Positions 32,304 to 42,737 of a DNA stretch of 64,000 nt are shown here, one piece after another. Under the pieces are notes generated by a model, which saw nothing but the letters and a program-made list of their open reading frames with translations, ran no database searches and was not told the DNA's origin. Origin of the DNA: Microplitis mediator (taxonomy: Eukaryota; Arthropoda; Insecta; Hymenoptera; Braconidae); the NCBI RefSeq assembly GCF_029852145.1, contig NC_079974.1, positions 3,165,001-3,229,000 of the forward strand. Reading direction: 5' to 3'. The first letter of the stretch is position 1; the number at the start of each line of letters is the position of its first letter. A program made the position numbers and the translations under genes.

Positions 32304-32756
32304 ATGGACTGTAATTTCCAAAATTCAACGTACACAACTGTACACTCCTTCGAACTGGAGTACTTCGACGAACTTCTCTTTATTAACGATGGTGGGACAG
32401 TTAGTCCGATGTTCATAGAGTTTGCTTCAGGTTTCCACGTCAACGACGTTTGGAGCTTCAAAGTAGAGGTTAGCCACGACGAAGAAGATGAACACTGGAT
32501 CACCTTGGGGATCCTTCCATTGAAATCGGAGCATTCTGAAATCAGCTTCGAACTCGAATGCTGTGTGGTGGGTGAGGAAGGTAATCTACTGAGACTGCCT
32601 GCAAAAATACAACCTTTCCACGACTTCGACAATTACGTATACCTCGGGAGTTTCTTCAAACGAAGTGACCCTGACTTATTGCGTCTACTGGTGGACGGAA
32701 ATCTAATTTTACAGATAGAGCTGACTGTTATTCTAGGCGACGATGCAGATAATTAG
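32304..32756 (+). CDS. MATH/TRAF-like domain protein, copy 5
   Basis: 150 residues, intronless, and the only copy outside the giant palindrome. It keeps all landmarks (VWSFKVEV around Trp50, LGILPL, SFELECC, GSFFKR, LILQIELT, ending GDDADN) but differs from copies 1 and 4 at many positions, so it represents an older duplication. Five open frames with the same length and core across three divergence levels argue that the family has been under selection. A perfect histone-type hairpin follows 32 nt after the stop. The start ATG is in the shared context TCATGGACTG. Homology to a MATH domain is by motif order; binding partner and role are unknown. Confidence 0.75.
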   Translation: MDCNFQNSTYTTVHSFELEYFDELLFINDGGTVSPMFIEFASGFHVNDVWSFKVEVSHDEEDEHWITLGILPLKSEHSEISFELECCVVGEEGNLLRLPAKIQPFHDFDNYVYLGSFFKRSDPDLLRLLVDGNLILQIELTVILGDDADN

Positions 32757-32788
32757 ATACTCAGGTTCCCGAACTTTGAGTTGACAAC

Positions 32789-32804
32789 GGCCCTTTTCAG
32801 GGCC
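32789..32804 (+). terminator. Histone-type 3' stem-loop, MATH gene 5
   Basis: GGCCCTTTTCAGGGCC, flanked by GACAAC and ACCAAA. All 16 positions are unchanged although the 5' flank differs (GACAAC instead of GAAAAC) and the coding region has diverged. Confidence 0.86.
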
Positions 32805-33196
32805 ACCAAATTTTTTACACGTAAAAACTACTTCAAGTCTTATACATACCTCAACTCATATCCTTTGACCAAAACTCTTTCAATATTAATATTTATTTAT
32901 TTAATGCCTAATAAAGATTATTAGTCTAAATCTTCCCTCCAATATTTTTCCCACATTAATGCCTACTTTTCAAATATTAAAAAACATTAAAAATTTCTAT
33001 CATATATTTATGATACAATTTCCAATTTTTTTTTCAAACCATTTCGATTATTTATGCGCATAAAATGCTAATTATTATTAATAAAAAAAGAAAAAAAAAT
33101 CATATTTTTGTTTAAATAAAACTCTGACGTAACCCAGTTTTTTAATTTTCAGGCAAGAATAGAGCATATCTACGCTCGCGCTTAAGGCATGCAATA

Positions 33197-34985
33197 TACA
33201 CTAATGCAAAAAATTAAAGGAGCAGAAAAACTTTACAAATTTTTTAGTGATTTTTGGAAGGCTGTAACTTGGTGAAAAAAAATCGTATCGAAAATTAAAA
33301 AAAAGCATTTTATAGCTTGAAATCTTTAGTTTAGGTGAATTTTTTTCAAAATTTTTTAAAAGCTCCGATTATTGCGCAAACATGAGAAATACCGCGAGCC
33401 AAAAAATTTCTAAATTTTTTTTTTTTTCCGAAGAGCCCACGGACCGCGGAAAAATTCTTTCATTTAAACGAATGCATACATCGTTCAGCAAATTTATTCA
33501 GCTTCAATTTGGTTTTTTTTTAACCTCGTAGGACGATTTGTCGCAGAGATATCAGCCTTCAAACAGAAAATGATCCTTTTGGCTTTGATCTTCGATATTT
33601 CAGGTACCAATGATCGCACAGAAAGTTGAAGGGCGGCGTTGAAAACTTGAATGAATTCCCTACAAGACCCTGTCATCATTTTTTGAAAAAAAAAATTTTT
33701 TTTATTTTTAACATCCATTAGAAGAAAGTACAAAAAAATGACTTTTTTTGGTTTTTTAGTAAATCAACCGCTACTCTGCAAATATCGATAAAAAAAATAA
33801 TGTTGCCAGGGACTTTTTTAGCTTAATGTACCCCCAAGACCCCTGTAAATTTTTAAATTGATCTATCGAACCGTTTTTTGGGAATCATCGATCAAAGTTT
33901 AGCTAAACAATCAAAGGAGCAAGTTTTGTTCCTTTAATTGTGTAATCATAATCAAAATGAAAAAATTTTTTTTTTTTCGACTTTTCTCAAATTTTTGCGT
34001 TGGTAACTCAGCAAATGCAAGGAAGTGACAAAAAAAATGAAAAATTTCCAAAAAATGTCAAAAAAAATCGAAGAAAAAAAAAAAAAATTGAAACTTGTTT
34101 TTTGTGTTCTAAATTTTTTTTTTGACATTTTTTGGAAATTTTTCATTTTTTTTGTCATTTCCTTGCATTTGCTGAGTTACCAACGCAAAAATTTGAGAAA
34201 AGTCAAAAAAAAAAATTTTTTCATTTTGATTATGATTACACAATTAAAGGAACAAAACTTGCTCCTTTGATTGTTTAGCTAAACTTTGATCGATGATTCC
34301 CAAAAAACGGTTCGATAGATCAATTTAAAAATTTACAGGGGTCTTGGGGGTACATTAAGCTAAAAAAGTCCCTGGCAACATTATTTTTTTTATCGATATT
34401 TGCAGAGTAGCGGTTGATTTACTAAAAAACCAAAAAAAGTCATTTTTTTGTACTTTCTTCTAATGGATGTTAAAAATAAAAAAAATTTTTTTTTTCAAAA
34501 AATTATGACAGGGTCTTGTAGGGAATTCATTCAAGTTTTCAACGCCGCCCTTCAACTTTCTGTGCGATCATTGGTACCTGAAATATCGAAGATCAAAGCC
34601 AAAAGGATCATTTTCTGTTTGAAGGCTGATATCTCTGCGACAAATCGTCCTACGAGGTTAAAAAAAAACCAAATTGAAGCTGAATAAATTTGCTAAACGA
34701 TGTATGCATTCGTTTAGTTGAAAGAATTTTTCCGCGGTCCGTGGGCTCTTCGGAAAAAAAAAAAAAATTTAGAAATTTTTTGGCTCGCGGTATTTCTCAT
34801 GTTTGCGCAATAATCGGAGCTTTTAAAAAATTTTGACAAAAATTCACCTAAACTAAAGATTTCAAGCTATAAAATGCTTTTTTTTAATTTTCGATACGAT
34901 TTTTTTTCACCAAGTTACAGCCTTCCAAAAATCACTAAAAAATTTATAAAATTTTTCTGCTCCTTTAATTTTTTGCATTAGTGTA
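33197..34985. mobile_element. Foldback MITE with TACACTAATGCAAAAAATTA ends
   Basis: A 1.8-kb near-perfect palindrome with arms of about 0.88 kb. TACACTAATGC at the left is inverted at the right, with TA flanking each side, as in Tc1/mariner-type insertions. The frames inside (33494-33733, 34448-34687) are mirror images of one arm sequence and not genes. Related ends occur at 40327 and 51298. Confidence 0.9.
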
Positions 34986-35033
34986 TAATTTTATTATATT
35001 TCGTTTTCTTATGTCGTTGAGTCAATTAAAAAT

Positions 35034-36716
35034 AGGGGAGCCTGGGGCACGAAGGCCCCCCTCAAAAATTAGGTATAAAAAATTTGTTTTTTACTTTCCG
35101 TCGAGTTATGACCTCTATAATGTTTTTATCGTATTTTAGGCGAATATGTGATATGTTGGGCAAAATGGATCACTCGAAAAAAAAAATCTGGGCGTCGGTT
35201 GGCCCTGCGGGCCAGCCCCAAAACTTTCCGCTGTTCTCGAGCTCAAGGAGCTTGAAAACATCACTGTGAATATATTTTCGAGCTCTTCGAGCTCGAAAAT
35301 GCTGTTACATGCAATCATTTTATTATGAGCCTTTTAAGCTCTAACAAGTTACGTTTTATGCTAGAGTTTGAAATGTTATGAATTGAAAATCATTAATGAA
35401 GAAGCGGCTTTTAAATTTTTATTATCGATTATGTTTTCTGAAATAAATGTATTGAGGCAGAAATCAATGTCAGTGATCAAAATCGTGATTTGAATAAGTT
35501 TTGACTTAGGTCAGAGCAATAATAGATAGAATATCCGAGAAAAACATTAACGACTGGGTTTTTTCAATTTTTTGCTGACGATATCTTTAAAACTAAGGAA
35601 CAAGTTATATGACATTATCTGATAATCGAAAGAGACTATAAAGAGAAAGAGTTGGTATGATTTCAGACACATTTTAGCACAATTTATTTTGATTTATCCG
35701 GAAAAAATAATATTTTATGTTATTTTTTTAACTTTTCAGCGCCTGTATCTTTTGAACTAATCAACCGATTTTGACGTTTGAGGTGGCAATCGGCGCGTTT
35801 TCTTGAATTCTAGAGCTAATTGAATTTTGAAATTGATCGGATGAGTCACTTCAAAGATAATCGAAAAAAAACGTTTTTTACCATTTCTTTTGCCATCGAT
35901 ATCTCTCGAACAAATTGACCGATTGAGATGGTTAAGGTGGCATTCGACGCGGCTCACAAAGTTCTAAAGCTGATTAGATTTTGAAATTAATCGTTTAAGT
36001 CGTTTCTGAAAAATCACTAAAAAACTAAAAAAAAAAAATATTTTTTTTCATTAATTCGCCAATATCTTCGAGTCTACTTAATCAAATGATCTGAAATTTT
36101 CAGGAAAGTTGCGGGCCAACAAGCTCTTTCGATTGCCACATCAACCATCCAAATCGATTCATTAGTTAAAAAGTTACAAAGAGTTTACACACACACACAC
36201 ACACACACACATACATACATACACTCGGACATCATTCTGAAAATAGTCAGAATAGCTTCCTAGGACCTCAAAACGTCGACATCTGATGAAAACTCGACTT
36301 TCGAAAATCGGGGTGAAAACAATAACTTCCCAATTTTTCGAAAATCGTTGATTTTCTGAGCGGGAAGTTAAAAAATTGTAACGAAAAAAATATTTTTTTT
36401 TTTATTTTCCGTCAAGTTAAATATTTTGTTACAATTTTTTTTTTTAATGGACCATTTTACTCCACATATGACATATTGGCCTAAAGTATGATAAAAACAT
36501 TATAAAGGTCATAACTTGACAGTAAATAAAAAAAATTTTATTTGTTTATTTTTTGGGGAGGGGGCCCCTCGTGCCCCAGAAACAAAATGTTTTTTAGATT
36601 TTTTGCACAATTTCGACTGATTCTTCTGAAATAGACGAAAAATAAACGAATTTAATGGTTAAAAGCCACAAAAAGAAAAAACCGGCTTAGAAGGCCTTCG
36701 TGCCCCAAGCTTCCTT
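35034..36716. mobile_element. Element with GGGGCACGAAGGC ends
   Basis: Left end GGGGAGCCTGGGGCACGAAGG; right end the inverse (GGCCTTCGTGCCCCAAGCTTCC). A dispersed GGGAAGTT repeat is inserted at about 35185-36372, including an (AC)n tract near 36187-36212. A related left end is at 24777 and its mirror near 47390. Confidence 0.7.
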
Positions 36717-38280
36717 ATCAACATTATTATTAAGAGAATAAGGATTTTTTACTTTCTATTAACAATCTAAAGCATTTAAAAATGAAATACGTACTTAAAG
36801 CAATCAAGAAAATTATATTTTTTCGATTAATTTTTTTTTTATTGATAAAAGCTAAATTTTCTTTAATTTTTTACGTGAAAAAAATAAATAATATCATTCC
36901 AAGTAAAGCATTGATACCATTAGTTCAATAATCAAAAACTTGTTCATCTGGTGCAACAAAATGAAAATTCGATATCTCAACAGAATTTATATTAAAACCA
37001 GCGAAAATGCTAACTGATGACTATCTATTTAACAACTATGACCGTTCACGATTGACTCAAATCATTCTAATTGAAAAACATCGACAGCCGTTTTGTCCAG
37101 TGAGACGACTTGAAGTACTGGAGAGGAATAGCGCTCTCTCCATGGTCCGCGCTTGGAAAGTGGTCTCTCCATAGTCCGCGCCACTTAACATTCATTATTT
37201 TAAGAAATTAGGCTATAACGCTTTCTATTAATCTGTATTTTTCAAAATGCCAGCCTAATAAAAACATGTAAGATATATTTCTTCTAATAAAAGAGAGAGT
37301 TTTGTCTCTCAACAGAAGATTTCAATAGATTAACGACATGTAAGTTGATTTTTTTTTCCAAGCTCTGGGGGCGATTACTGGCCGGTAGACCTTAAGTGGA
37401 ATTAAGTTTTTTGCACGTATCTGTTATCGTTTGTTTTATTCAAATATCAAAAACTATAGTATTGTATAATAGTAACGATTATAACTCTGTTATAAACTCA
37501 AGATAATTTTCCTTCAACTAAGATATTTTCCAGCGAGCAGAATGAAAACCGGAAATTTTTTGAATGATGTAAAATAATTTCTTCAATTGTCAATCTTGAA
37601 TTAAGGAAAAAATTCTCAAGCCAAAATATATTTCATACTGGGTCTAATAATAGAATTACTCGTTTTAAAAGCTTGCAATTCTGAGTATAATAAACATTTT
37701 TCTTAATCTAATTATTACGTTACTTACTTGAACCAAGGAACTACGATGTTTTGGAATAATAAACGGTATAAACTTGAACTAAAAATAAAGGGATTTGGTT
37801 TAAAAAATGTAAACTCTTGGTTTGAGTAGTGTGTTTTCTCTGACTATAATCACACGAAAAATTTCAAACTAAGGTTATTAGAGTCTCAGCCAGGAAAGTT
37901 CTGTCCTTAATTCACTCATAGTTGCTTCCTCCTTCGCACCCTAAGAAACGAATACTACTTACTCTCTCTTTCTGTGCTGGCGCAGGAAACGGATACTAAG
38001 TCCATATTTTTATTTTAAATAAATTAATGCAATTATACGATATTGAACTAAATTTGTTTTTATTAAAAAATTATGTTATTTTTATGACGAAATTCATTGT
38101 TGAACGATTCATATGATCCGTTCAGTATTGTGCTAAAATGTAGGAACTAAAATTTGTCCAAATTATTGGCGATAATATTGAAAATCTAAATTTTGTCTTT
38201 GGAATTTAAAAATGTGACTGACCATCAGGCTAGTGTGGCTCAATATATGTGGGCAAAGTAAACGTAGCCTATCAAAAGCT
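36717..38280. other. Unassigned AT-rich sequence
   Basis: No gene was seen. A tandem pair of the type CTCTCCATGGTCCGCGC lies near 37136-37185. Short CTTGAACCAAGG-like motifs near 37725-37840 resemble the CTTGG/CCAAG element. Confidence 0.4.
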
Positions 38281-38345
38281 GGGATGGCTTCGTTAGTGAA
38301 GCTTTCGCGCGACGCTAAATTGGTCTGGATTCGATTTTTTCACTA
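38281..38345 (+). repeat. Possible tRNA-derived SINE head
   Basis: GGGATGGCTTCGTTAGTGAAGC resembles an A-box region and GGATTCGATTTTTTC a B box, with an anticodon-arm-like stretch between. It is imperfect; low confidence. Confidence 0.35.
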
Positions 38346-38399
38346 AGCGATAATTATTTTTCTTAATTTGTTTTATATATTTAACTCATTGCGAAACTT

Positions 38400-38940
38400 T
38401 CCTATCCCTTAATAATGCTTCTAATAAAAGATTTATTTGCTTCACAACATTGTTTACAAAAATAAAATTGATTCGATAAAAAAATTACAAAAAAAAAAAA
38501 AAATTTTCGGTAGCTCGATAAATTTATTTGCTTACTTGAAGAAATTTTTTTCTTGGTTGAAAAAATTTCTTGGCCCAAGAAAGTTTGTTTTTGGTTGAAA
38601 AAATTATTTTCCATAGGTCAAAACTTACTTGTTCTAGGTCAATACATTTTTTCTTGACTCAAAAATGTAACAATCTTCAGCCAAGAAAAAAATTTTGCGA
38701 ATTAAAAAAAAAATGTTCTCGAACCAAGAAAAATATTGTTTGTGCCGAGAGAGTTTTTTTTGACTTAAAGAATTTTATTTTCAGACTGAGAGATGATGTC
38801 TTCCACGAGGGAAATAATTTCTTGATCCAAATAATTTTTTACTTTAATAAAGTAAAAAATTTCGCTTAGTTCGAGAAACAAATTTCAAAGACATATTATT
38901 TTTTGGTTCAAGATATCCTTCTGTTCTGTGTACACCCACA
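38400..38940. mobile_element. Diverged CTTGG/CCAAG element
   Basis: A degenerate array of TTTCTTGGCCCAAG-type words ending TGGTTCAAGATATCC then CTGTTCTGTGTA, similar to the inverted end of the element at 992-2352. The small frames here are low-complexity. Confidence 0.5.
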
Positions 38941-39095
38941 CACGGATGATATTCTAAACATAATCAGAATAGCTTCCTAGGACCTCAATACTTCGACACC
39001 TGATAGAATTTCGAATTTCGGAGTAATAACGATAATTTTTCGATTTTTTCGGAAATTATTGATTTTCTTAGTGTGAAGTTGAAATTTTTTTTGTT
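38941..39095. repeat. Fragment of the dispersed GGGAAGTT repeat
   Basis: The block AATCAGAATAGCTTCCTAGG and the following TCGACACCTGATAG match the dispersed repeat; the rest of that repeat is missing. Confidence 0.5.
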
Positions 39096-39201
39096 TCAAC
39101 TTTTAACTCGAGTAACTGACTCCAAAACATGCATTTGGAGTAGAAGAATTTCCAAAATAATGAAAATTACTTGAGAGTAATTTACGTTTGAATGATTTGG
39201 T

Positions 39202-39217
39202 GGCCCTGAAAAGGGCC
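39202..39217 (-). terminator. Histone-type 3' stem-loop, bromodomain gene
   Basis: GGCCCTTTTCAGGGCC on the gene strand, 38 nt after the stop, with ACAAC before and ACCAAAT after. It is identical to the MATH hairpins although the coding sequence is unrelated. Confidence 0.86.
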
Positions 39218-39255
39218 GTTGTTAACTCAAGTTCTCAACTTGACAATTATAACGC

Positions 39256-39624
39256 TTAGACGTTAATCTTCTTTGCAAACAAAATCTCGAACACATGTTG
39301 GAGATTTTGAGCCATAACGACAATTTTATCCTCCTCATTGAAACAACGATAGCAGTTGGTAAAAATCAACCGTACGTCGTTGACGAATCCATCGATCGAC
39401 TTGTACTGCCGTTGGTCCAGCTTCCGAAAGATGGTCGTTAGATCCATAGGAACTTTTACAATGTCCTTGTAATTATCGGGACCCCAACATTTAAAATTGA
39501 AGTCCCTGTAAAATGGCCACGCATATGACTCATGCCACGGAGACAATAGCTCTTGAACTATCTCGCAGCAAGTGATAAATACTTCTCCGCAAAGTTCTTG
39601 AACTTCTTCACTGTCCTTCACCAT
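39256..39624 (-). CDS. Stand-alone bromodomain protein
   Basis: 122 residues, intronless, almost entirely one bromodomain of the BET type. Visible landmarks are the WPF shelf (Trp36-Pro37-Phe38), Tyr52 with YKDIVKVPMDL (52-62), TIFRKLDQRQY (64-74), the FTNCYRCFN segment with Asn96 (the acetyl-lysine-binding Asn), and IVVMAQNLQ (101-109). It should therefore be able to bind acetylated lysine, for example on histones. It lacks the second bromodomain and extraterminal domain of BET proteins, so it may act as a minimal reader or a competitor; that is inference. It is most similar to the first BET bromodomain. The ATG at 39624 follows a short leader. A histone-type hairpin lies 38 nt after the stop and a CCAAT array lies upstream, so regulation may be histone-like. 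Confidence 0.88.
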   Translation of the reverse strand: MVKDSEEVQELCGEVFITCCEIVQELLSPWHESYAWPFYRDFNFKCWGPDNYKDIVKVPMDLTTIFRKLDQRQYKSIDGFVNDVRLIFTNCYRCFNEEDKIVVMAQNLQHVFEILFAKKINV

Positions 39625-39689
39625 ATTTGGAATACTGATAAAGTAACTTTAAGAAAATAGATCGCTGGACACTTCAATCTATACGTCTG

Positions 39690-39975
39690 ATGAGTGACTG
39701 ATAGATTCTAGCTAATGCCAACCAAATCAGTCAGGTTTATTAGCTCAAGGATAGGTACCAGCGAGCCAATCACAGTTAAGCATGAGTAGGAGAGATGGCA
39801 GCTCGTATTTCATTGGTTATCAACAAATTAACTTCCAATCAGATCGAAGGAAACATGAGCTGCCACCTCTTCTACTCATGCTTAGCTGTGATTGGCTTGT
39901 CGGTACCGATCTAGACCTCATGAAGTTGACTGATTTGGTTGACATTATGTCTTATTTATCTGTTCATCATTGACA
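39690..39975. promoter_or_regulatory. Symmetric promoter with four CCAAT boxes
   Basis: An imperfect inverted repeat (about 39690-39800 against 39850-39975) with CCAAT at 39766-39770 and 39835-39839 and ATTGG at 39812-39816 and 39891-39895. On the bromodomain strand TCAGT lies at 39697-39701, about 75 nt before the ATG. No TATA box is evident. The layout resembles a divergent promoter, but no gene was found on the right side. Confidence 0.65.
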
Positions 39976-40326
39976 AAGTTTTCATAGACGTAATAGTCTA
40001 GTCGAGAAGTTAATTTCCTGCACGAAAAAAAATGATTGATAATAATTGTAGTTCAACTTGTAATTATTTATGTTATGTTCAATAACTATTGTCGATTCAG
40101 TTAGTCAAATTATGATTTTAATGTTTAAACTGCTATAATTAACAGTTAATCGTTGAAATATACTGCTTGACTATTTAAAATCCTTACTTTAACCTAAAAA
40201 AACTACAAGACACTTGTCAAAAAAATGCTTATGAAATAAAAATTTTATAATCTTTATAGCTTAATTCTAGTAGTTCTATTTACTATAAGTATTTCGTTGA
40301 AAAGCATCAAAATTTAAGTATCGTTA
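39976..40326. other. Non-coding AT-rich spacer
   Basis: No frame, hairpin or repeat end was recognised. A partner gene of the symmetric promoter would be expected here but is not visible. Confidence 0.4.
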
Positions 40327-40697
40327 TACACTAATGGAAAAAATTAAAGGATCCAAAAAAAATTCTAAATTTTTAGGCGATTCTCAACAGGCCCTGACTT
40401 TGAGAAAAATGGTCGCACAAAAAATTAAAAAAAAAGGAAATTGTAGCTCTAAGTGTCTACTTTTTGGATTAGAACTTCAAAATTATTTAGCGTCAGCAGT
40501 TTTTGAGTAATCTTAGAAAAACCAGCGACAAAAAAATTTTCAAATTAAAAAAATTTTTTTTTTTTTGGTCTTCGGGCGTGGAAAAAATTATTTTTGCTCA
40601 ACCACTATGAGGATCGGATACCTTCATTATTCAGCTTTAATTTCTTTTTTTATGGACCTTAATACGTCTACTTCTCGCCGAGATATCGGTCTTCAAA
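40327..40697. mobile_element. Truncated TACACTAATG-type MITE
   Basis: It begins with TACACTAATGGAAAAAATTA, similar to the element at 33197. The block GCCGAGATATCGGTCTTCAAA matches that element's arm, then the sequence is cut by foldback copy C at 40698. The other half was not found after copy D. Confidence 0.7.
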
Positions 40698-41793
40698 TAG
40701 TCCATCGGCTAAAGAGGAGGTCCCGTAAACATTTTGTTGGCACCGGGTAACTCCAACTGTTTCTTATGTATTTTGGGCCAAGGATCACGAAAATTGGGTC
40801 CATTTTGTTCAAAAGTGGTGCGAACAATTGTTTATAACAATTTAATTGTTTAAATCAAAATAACTCCCGAGCAGCTGGTTTGTTGGGGCAGTGTAGGGGA
40901 AAAAAAATACACAAAAAAGGTATCATGTGTTTTTTTTGCATCTCAAATATTTCGCGAGATATAATAAAAAAACGAGCCGGCGCTCGGACCTCTCCCTCGC
41001 GCACTAGCGACTGCCTATGCGCGAGCTCTCTCTCCGCCAAATCGCGTCAGATGCTGGATAGGCCGGAATTTTTCTAAGTTTTTTACATTAAAAATCATAG
41101 AAAAATAAAAAAAAAATCGATTAATTGTCGATATTACCAATCGACAGCATTTTTTCTGAAACGAATTTCTGTCGTATCGTCAGAAAACGTTTTTTGGTAG
41201 TATCGACATTTTTTCGATTTTTTGAACCCATTTCGGACTTTGAAAAAATCCATTTGTTTATAACATTTGTGAACAATAAAAAAAACGTCTTTTGACGATA
41301 CGACAAAAATTCGTTTCAGAAAAAATGCTGTCGATTGGTAATATCGACAATTAATCGATTTTTTTTTTATTTTTCTATGATTTTTAATGTAAAAAACTTA
41401 GAAAAATTCCGGCCTATCCAGCATCTGACGCGATTTGGCGGAGAGAGAGCTCGCGCATAGGCAGTCGCTAGTGCGCGAGGGAGAGGTCCGAGCGCCGGCT
41501 CGTTTTTTTATTATATCTCGCGAAATATTTGAGATGCAAAAAAAACACATGATACCTTTTTTGTGTATTTTTTTATTCTAAACATTTTTTTTTTCTACAC
41601 TGCCCCAACAAACGAGCTGTTCGGGAGTTATTTTGATTTAAACAATTAAATTGTTATAAACAATTGTTTGCACCACTTTTGAACAAGATGGACCCAATTT
41701 TCATGATCCTTGGCCCAAAATACATAAGATACAGTTGGATTTACCCGGTGCCAACAAAATGTTTACGGGACCTCCTCTACAGCCGATGAACTA
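40698..41793. mobile_element. Foldback element copy C
   Basis: Starts TAGTCCATCGGCTAAAGAGG and ends with the inverse of the TAGTTCATCGGC variant. The TAGTT variant is shared with copy B, confirming B and C as mirror twins. Inner border of the right cyclin T segment. Confidence 0.92.
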
Positions 41794-42737
41794 TTACTGC
41801 TGATTTAAAAAAAAATATCTCCCATTTTACGTGTCAACTTAGAATAAAATTATTACAATCTATTACTAACTTTTTTTTACATATCATCTTTTGATATTCA
41901 TCCGAAAATCATCTGAAATTCATATTTTTGTCAAAATATCACTTACACATGATATTCAGCTGATCACCTGTGAATTACCGGCGAAATTCCGCAATTTTTT
42001 ATACGGGTGATGTTACAATTAAAACCCGAAACCTAGATGTCAATATAAAAAATAAATGTTATAATACACATCATAAATTTTTAATTTTCAAATTACAATT
42101 TTTTAATTCCAAAAATTAATTTTTCCTGTATAGACAATAAATTTTAATATTTATTTTATAATTATTTACGTTTGAATTGTAAATGAAAGAATACCTATTC
42201 AAAATGATACTATTTACTGATTACCGTCATTATGTTCTTTGTTGCCTCTTAATGTACACAGGTAATTTATTTTCGTATACTTTAATTTTCAGGAAATTTT
42301 AAATCTATTTGAGATTTCGGCATAAATATATAATGACAAACTTAATTATTTGCCATTTGGTCTTTCACAGGAATAGTAATTACGTTCAAACGTGAATATG
42401 CAGACCTTAATGACGATAATATTGTGAGTTCTAAGTCTAATTACCTTTCCCTAATTACATCAGGTACATTTCTTCAGCCCCAAACTATTACTTTTTAATT
42501 ACCCTCATACCCATTGTTGTGACAATTTCTTTTGTTATAAAATCCCTTAAATTTTAGTGTCTTGTCAATATTTCCTCACTTTATTCTCGAACTTCATACC
42601 CAACAGTTCGTCTGAGAATATTTCAAAAGTTACGGAAAAAACCAAATTGTGTTATTTCAAAGTGCTTAAGCTGTTCCAGTGCAGAGTAAGAAAGTTTCCA
42701 GTGAAGTTAAATTAACAGTGAAAAATTGTGAATAAAA
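41794..42737 (+). other. 5' flank of cyclin T (right copy)
   Basis: Mirror of 29582-30525, AT-rich with no fixed promoter element. Transcript leader candidates include the stretch GTGCTTAAGCTGTTCCAG just upstream of the ATG. Confidence 0.4.
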
